Source: Metridium senile
Taxonomy: Eukaryota > Cnidaria > Anthozoa > Actiniaria > Metridiidae
Direction of reading: 5' to 3'
Length of the DNA stretch: 64,000 nucleotides
NCBI GenBank assembly: GCA_949775045.1
Contig: OX459107.1
Coordinates: 14,017,179-14,081,178 of the forward strand
Position numbers and translations under genes: made by a program. Positions within the stretch are counted from its first letter, which is position 1, and every line of letters starts with the position of its first letter. The notes under the pieces are model-generated. The model was not told the origin of the DNA. It did not search any database and worked only from the letters and a program-made list of their open reading frames with translations. Shown here in pieces: positions 58,570-64,000 of this stretch.

Positions 58570-59355
58570 CAATTGATTGACATGTAAAACGTGAACTATA
58601 AAAATACTTATATGACAAAACCACAAATAGCGCAGCGCATGAATGCATAAAATAGCTCCAAGACTCGGACAAACATTGTGTTCAGTTTTTTTGTTTTGAG
58701 CAATATATATGAACCGATCTTATCATTTCCTGCTGAAATTAGAATAACATGATTAAACAAAGATTTGCTTCGATCGGCCTTGAAACTAGTCTTCTGAAAG
58801 TTAAATAAAAGTTTGTTTGTCCGAGTAAGGCCTTTGTCTCCATTTTTGTGAGGTCATTCATGAGCTGAGCTATTGAATGACACTAAATTGACAGCAATGT
58901 GTCGTACACAAAGCCAAACTGTAGACAAAATCATCCCTAATAGTAATAACTTTTAAACCAACAAGATTGAATAAAACGCAACGAGTTCAATCACACAAAA
59001 GTAAAATATACACATGGCTTAAAAGTAATGAAATAGTGAAAGCAAAACCAGATATTTTCAACACGGCCAAATAGGAAACTGAAATTCAAAACCCAATGTT
59101 TTGCAAGTTCAAATGATTATAGAATACCTTCCTTGTTTGTTGTCCCATTTCAGATCACGTGATGCTACCCTTGGGAATGGTTTCTTTCACATGTAAATGA
59201 TACAACACGTTCATCATAAAAGAACAATTCTCAAGGGAATGACACGTGGTCTGAAATGGGCAATTTGCATACGAAAAGAGATCTATTGGGTATGTGATCA
59301 AAGGAACGCAAGCAATATTTGAATGTTATGTCAATCAAAAAAAAAAGAGTCTGCC
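58570..59355. other. Gene-free stretch
   Basis: No gene recognised. AGGGAATGACACGTGGTCTGAAATGGG (given here as two adjoining parts, AGGGAATGACACGTGG and TCTGAAATGGG, at 59233-59260) is nearly the reverse complement of CCCATTTCAGATCACGTGAT near 59145, a loose inverted pair. Confidence 0.4.
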
Positions 59356-59361
59356 TAGTAA

Positions 59362-59740
59362 GTAAATCGAAACTAGTGAGTAAACTAGTATAGGCTGCGT
59401 CAGTATTTGATATAAACGATAGATAATAAAATGAAATTTGTAACACCTTAAAAATAGAAACTAGCGACTAAACTAGTATAGGCTGCATCAGTGTTTGATA
59501 TAAACGATAGGTCATAAAATGAAATTTGTAACACTTTAAAAATAGAAACTAGCGACTAAACTAGTATAGGCTGCATCAGTGTTTGATATAAACGATAGGT
59601 CATAAAATGAAATTTGTAACACTTTAAAAATAGAAACTAGCGACTAAACTAGTATAGGCTGCATCAGTGTTTGATATAAACGATAGGTCATAAAATGAAA
59701 TTTGTAACACCGTAAAAAATGTTACTCAAGTTTACTTAAG
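59362..59740. repeat. ACTAG element with units of about 87 bp, four copies
   Basis: GAAACTAGCGACTAAACTAG, TATAGGCTGCATCAGTGTTT, AACGATAGGTCATAAAATGA and ATTTGTAACACTTTAAAAAT recur. It ends ACCGTAAAAAATGTTACTCA like the other members. Confidence 0.9.
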
Positions 59741-59907
59741 TCTCATCTTTTATGGTTTTAGGGACTGGTTTCTATCTTGATTTTCATTTGCACAAATTCA
59801 TGTGAACCCTTCCTGTGATAGACCAGTTTCATGTTATCTAGCACCGCTGTACTATTTGACAAAAGGCACATTTGCACAGGGATAGCCTCAATTCAGATTT
59901 AAATTCA

Positions 59908-60102
59908 GGCCTCGTCTACACGAATCTGATCCGGCTGAAACCGCATAGAAATATTTGCGTCCACACAAATCCGCGTATCCGGAGGATTCAAGTAAAAGTA
60001 TGTGGTTTCGGTGACCGGATTCACTGGATTCGTGTGGACGATAGGCCGATTCGCATCAAAAAGTATGCGGTTTCAAAAGTATCCGGATCCGTGTAGACGG
60101 GG
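59908..60102. mobile_element. CGTCTACACG element, single copy (195 bp)
   Basis: This is the simple form of the unit nested at 13788. It begins GGCCTCGTCTACACGAATCT and ends ATCCGTGTAGACGGGG. TCAATTCAGATTTAAATTCA occurs immediately before it (59888-59907) and two bases after it (60105-60124), a direct repeat of 20 bases. The 74-codon frame here is spurious. Confidence 0.85.
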
Positions 60103-60539
60103 TATCAATTCAGATTTAAATTCAAAAGAATGTGTTTTCTATTGTTAAGCGATAAAACTTTTTCATGTTTTATACTTGGAACAAATCGAAGCTTAGCCTG
60201 TCAAATAGTACAGTGGTGGAAACAACATGAAACTCGAGTATTTGTTTCTCTAAGCCCAGTCCATAACAAATGGAGCATAACAAATGCTGCCCCCCTCTCC
60301 TCCCCTGTAAGTAATGACTGGTCCCTATTTCATGTCATTACCTATCCCCCTAAGTAAGTTAAGAGATCAGTTTGAAGTTAGAATAACTAAACTTGAAGGT
60401 TGCTGAAACACTAACAGGGATGCTACATAGTCCAGAGAGATGGTAAATTCAGTTGTGTTTTAGTACATAACAGGGTGAATAGGTGCAAAAAAATTGTATC
60501 TACTAAATGGTCCAGGAATTTCGTCTGGAAAAGAAATGA

Positions 60540-60935
60540 TGATGGTGATTTTGATTCTGTTGTGGAAATGTGTGAAATAAAATTGATTTGATTTGATTTG
60601 ATGTGGTAAACAATGCAAAAAAACGTTTTATCTACAAATAGGTGGAATGGCCAGGAATTTCATCAGAAGTGATTGCGATTCTGCTGTGGTAAAAGATGCA
60701 AACATGTTTTATCTACAAAAGCGTCCAGGAATTTCCTCTAGTAAAGAAATAGTGATTGTGATTCTGCTGTGGTAAAAGATGCAAACATGTTTTATCTACA
60801 AAAGCGTCCAGGAATTTCCTCTAGTAAAGAAATAGTGATTGTGATTCTGCTGTGGTAAAAGATGCAAACATGTTTTTATCTACAAAAAGTGTCCAGGAAT
60901 TTCCTCTAGTAAAGAAATAGTGATTGTAATTCTGT
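60540..60935. repeat. Tandem repeat of about 83 bp, four to five copies
   Basis: CTGCTGTGGTAAAAGATGCA, AACATGTTTTATCTACAAAA and GCGTCCAGGAATTTCCTCTA recur, the last three copies nearly identical and the first ones diverged. Confidence 0.85.
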
Positions 60936-61087
60936 TGTCAGTGTTAAAAGGATAAAAAGCTGCTGGTCTGTATCTGATGTGTTGATGAGCGATGAGAGCA
61001 GAGCTAAGTAATTAATGCTGGGTCTTTTACATGTTGCTTGAGGTATTTCATCATGGAAAATGTCTGGACTCTCTTTTTACCTGGAAT

Positions 61088-61280
61088 AATACACAAAGAT
61101 AAAATAAAATAAAAAATAGATAAAAAAGCAAGGAATAGTTCTGAACAGAAGCCAAAACAGTAACAAGAAAAGACAAAGATGTGAAAGGGAAAGAAGAAAC
61201 AGAAACGCTTCAGACATTAAAATATAAAATAGAGAGAAATAGAAAAAGATAAGCAAGGAATAATTCTGAACAGAAGCCAA
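61088..61280. repeat. Two direct copies around GCAAGGAATAGTTCTGAACA
   Basis: AAGCAAGGAATA(G/A)TTCTGAACAGAAGCCAA occurs at 61127 and 61253, with A-rich purine tracts between. Confidence 0.7.
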
Positions 61281-61299
61281 GATAGTAGAGTGCAAATAA

Positions 61300-62000
61300 T
61301 ATACCCGTGAAATAGTTAGCTAGCTAACTAATGACTAATTATGTCCTAAGTTGTGCCTAAATTTGATTAGTTGAGAAATAAGTGAGCCGTGACGGGTCTT
61401 GCACATGTAAGCATGTTTAATTAGTCAAATGATCACTGTTGCGCTGCGGTTTTGTGCTGTGTTTTTAGACTCTTTTTTAGCTTCCTTAGATGTGTCTTGT
61501 GTCTTGGTTTTTCGACCATAGAAGAATTAAGTGGTAGCAAACAATTCTAATTGTGTCTTTATCGTTATTTTAGTTCGTTTTGAGTTGGACTAAAAAAAGC
61601 CTGTGTTCATTCTATGGTTCACTGAATTCTTGTTATGACTCACTAAATCCCTGTCTTGTCTAATTAAGTTCTATTTGTTCCTATCTCTTTCACGGTTATA
61701 TTATTTGCACTCTAACAAACTGTGTGAAAGAGAAAGAAGAAACACAGCCATTGGACAAGAGATAGGAGAGAAAAAGAATATAATAAAAGGCAAAGATGCA
61801 AAGAAAAAATGCATAGAAGCAAAATCAAAAGAGTTATAAAAACAACACCAAATTAATGTGTTGTAAAGGAAAAGGGATGAGACAGAAACCCCCAAAAGAG
61901 AAAAAGGAAAGATGAGATAAAAGAGTATAACATACAGAAAGCAAAGAATGCAGAAGAAAGGAATAAAAGACAACAATAAATGCAGCAAAGAAACAACATT
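61300..62000. other. Gene-free purine-rich stretch
   Basis: A/G-rich on the + strand at 61720-61960 (AAAGAGAAAGAAGAAACACA and similar). Hydrophobic minus-strand frames over it result from the composition. Confidence 0.35.
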
Positions 62001-62193
62001 AACAGGTCCCCATTTAAATCTGTACTTATGCAAATTTTGTTGATGTGTGCTAAACACACAGATCAACCAATCAGAGTATATTATTCCTGAAGTGAATTTC
62101 TATGATTGGTTGATCTGTGTGTTTAGCACACATCAACAAAATTTGCAAAAGTACAGATTTAAATGGTAAAGTACAGATTTAAATGGGAACCTG
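62001..62193. mobile_element. Fold-back element, arms of about 74 bp
   Basis: AACAGGTCCCCATTTAAATC, TGTACTT, GCAAATTTTGTTGATGTGTG and CTAAACACACAGATCAACCA pair with the reverse complement at 62103-62193, which ends GGGAACCTGTT. The right arm has a 20-base internal duplication (TAAAGTACAGATTTAAATGG). Confidence 0.88.
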
Positions 62194-62382
62194 TTCATTA
62201 TATAAAAGAAAACAATATGTAGACACTAACTAAGAAAAGTATAATTTACCAAACACTTTCAAGAGTTCGTCATCGCATATATGAAACCGTCTGTCTTTGG
62301 GATCCTGGAATTAAAGAAAATTTAACCTCAGATTATGATGTTATACCCATGGTGCTAATGTGGCCGCTTTATCTGACAAGGA

Positions 62383-62462
62383 GCAAGAATAGCACAGTTG
62401 GTTAGTGCGCGGCTTTCTGTGCGAGAGGTCCCGATTTCAATTCCCAGTGACCTCATATTCTT
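62383..62462 (+). ncRNA. tRNA-like sequence, probable SINE head
   Basis: TAGCACAGTTGGTTAGTGCG matches a tRNA A box and D arm. About 30 bases later, CGATTTCAATTCCCAG resembles a B box. CAAGAAT and ATTCTTG at the ends could form a 7-bp acceptor-like stem, but the T arm does not pair properly and several extra bases intervene. This is best read as a pol III promoter of a tRNA-derived SINE or a decayed tRNA, not a working tRNA gene. Confidence 0.5.
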
Positions 62463-62761
62463 GTTTTGACTTCTCTTCTTTCCGTGTTACTTTAAGTAGC
62501 TTTAAATACCCGTAAAACAGAGCACTGTTGGAGAGAGGGGAGTAAAATGTGCACACCGTCAGCTCTCTGGAAGATTAGCTTTGGCTAAAGGGACTTTCAA
62601 CATAAAATACTGTCCGTTACTTAACTTTATTTTAAACTTAAGACCATCATTGAGGAGGACATCAGTTTGTGTGGCTCAGACTTAGTTAACATGATGCAAG
62701 ATTGTGATCAATGGAGGAAACTCATAGTGTCATTGACTTAATAGGATAACACTAACTAACA

Positions 62762-63420
62762 ATGGTGATGACAATGATGATGTTGACAGCAAAGATCATG
62801 ATAATATTGATGACTATGATAATGTATACATAGTGTTGATGATGAAGATCACTTATTATGATGTTGTTGAAGATGATGGTGAAGATGATGATGGTGATGA
62901 TGGTGTTGAAGAAGATGATGATGATGATTGTGAAGATGATGGTGATGGTGATGGTGTTGAAGATGGTGTTGAAGATGATGGTGAAGATGATGATGGTGTT
63001 AAAGAAGATGATGATGATGATTGTGAAGATGATGGTGATGCTGATGATGGTGATGATGATTATGATGATGATGATTATGTTGGGGATGGTGGTTGTGACA
63101 ATGATGATTGGTGATGATAGTGTTGAATGGTGGTGATGATGATGATGATGATGGTGATTATATTGTGACGATGATGATGATCATAGTGTTGATGATTATG
63201 ATGGTGAAGATGATGATGATGATGATGGTGTTGAAGATGACGATGGTGATGGTGTTGAAGATGATGGTGTTGAAGAAGATGATGGTGATGATGGTGATGA
63301 TGATGATGGTGTTGAAGATGATGATGGTGTTAATGATGATGATTGTGTTGTTGATGAAGATGATTGTGATGATTGTGTTAATAATGATTGTGTTAATGAT
63401 GATGATGGTTATGATGACTT
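62762..63420. repeat. (GAT)n-type microsatellite, second block
   Basis: GATGATGGTGTTGAAGATGA-type triplets. A non-simple segment GGTGGTTGTGACAATGATGA, then TTGGTGATGATAGTGTTGA, also occurs at 57970, so the two blocks share ancestry. Asp/Glu-rich and Met-rich frames are artefacts. Confidence 0.93.
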
Positions 63421-63770
63421 ACTCTCAAGTCTCTTTCTTTAATGACTTGCCACATCTTTTTGACAACATCAGACCTTGACATCTAATAAAATAGAAGTCA
63501 GTTTATCTATCACTTGTATACTAAATAATTACAATCATGATAGAGTAAATTCTAACAAAAAGTCACTATTTAGTGACTAATTGTTGCTACTATTCACCCA
63601 GAATAAATAATAAAACAAAGGATAATGAGGTTTCTAGACGTGTATTACTCTGTTGTTTCAAGATGTTTACTATTTGTTATTACTTTCTTAGATTGCATTT
63701 CATGGTTTAACAGCATTTGCTCTAAATGAACACTACAACTCCATAAGCAACACTTAAAAGACATCCCATA

Positions 63771-64000
63771 ATAGGTGCGTGTAGTGTTTACAAGTGTTGG
63801 TATTGTGATGCTAATTTGCCAACCATAGATTTTCTTAATTTTCTTTGTTCTTATAACCATGGTTTGTTGGCAAAACCATAACAAAATACGACATTGTCCA
63901 CCTATAGGTGAGCGTAGTGTTTACAAGTGTTGGTATTGTGATGCTAATTTGCCAACCATTTTAACAATAGACTTGTTCATTTTCTTTGTTCTTATAACAA
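63771..64000. repeat. 133-bp direct repeat running off the window end
   Basis: ATAGGTG(C/A)G and GTAGTGTTTACAAGTGTTGG, TATTGTGATGCTAATTTGCC and TTCTTTGTTCTTATAAC occur from 63771 and again from 63904. The second copy has a short insertion and is cut by the window edge. Confidence 0.85.

Noticed and set aside
62833..63114. Acidic Asp/Glu-rich frame that looks like a secreted or nuclear acidic protein
   Set aside because: Pure GAT/GAA triplet repeat with alternative Met-rich frames on the same DNA.

Overview
The window is animal nuclear DNA. Genes are interrupted by introns, there are two homeobox genes and a class A GPCR, non-LTR retrotransposons have poly(A) or microsatellite tails, and AT-rich tandem and fold-back repeats are very dense. 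The gene content and repeat style (many short palindromic MITEs, recurring GACGTTT…CCTTCGTCGGAGTAAAA modules) suggest an anthozoan cnidarian such as a sea anemone or coral. That assignment is an inference; nothing here proves it.

Layout. 1-14 kb is a homeobox region. Two Not-like (notochord homeobox family) genes lie in tandem on the + strand. The first is visible only as its last exon (4478-4734). The second is a three-exon gene (8923-9493, 11700-11833, 12607-12774) whose reading frame closes across both introns to give 290 residues. Satellites and fold-back MITEs fill the space around them. At 15-17.1 kb is a CR1/L2-type LINE remnant on the + strand with a frameshift, and its reverse transcriptase catalytic core is deleted. 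17.5-22.8 kb holds satellites. 23.5-26.25 kb is a 2.7-kb fold-back element made of 20-22-bp subrepeats, inserted into a satellite unit. 26-44 kb is almost entirely gene-free: microsatellites (one about 1.35 kb of ATC-type repeat), a 79-bp satellite of about 23 copies, ATTC-type tetranucleotide arrays, a pogo-like MITE and palindromic MITEs.

45.5-56.05 kb carries an amine-type GPCR gene in two exons (45561-45798 and 55131-56047; 384 residues) with a 9.3-kb intron. That intron contains a young 5'-truncated L1/Tx1-type LINE on the minus strand with an exact 14-bp target-site duplication, a 76-bp satellite and several MITEs. 56-64 kb is again gene-poor, with GAT-type microsatellites, further repeat copies and a tRNA-like SINE head.

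Only three host genes can be supported. The two homeobox genes probably arose by tandem duplication and would encode DNA-binding developmental regulators. The GPCR is an unrelated neighbour. Most other open frames in the window are low-complexity translations of tandem repeats. The most informative structures are the mobile elements. Two MITE families (TAGCCTG ends with 9-bp duplications; TA-flanked GAGT ends) conserve only their outer bases while each copy stays self-complementary. One element is inserted in a reverse-oriented copy of itself. Several satellites share interchangeable modules.
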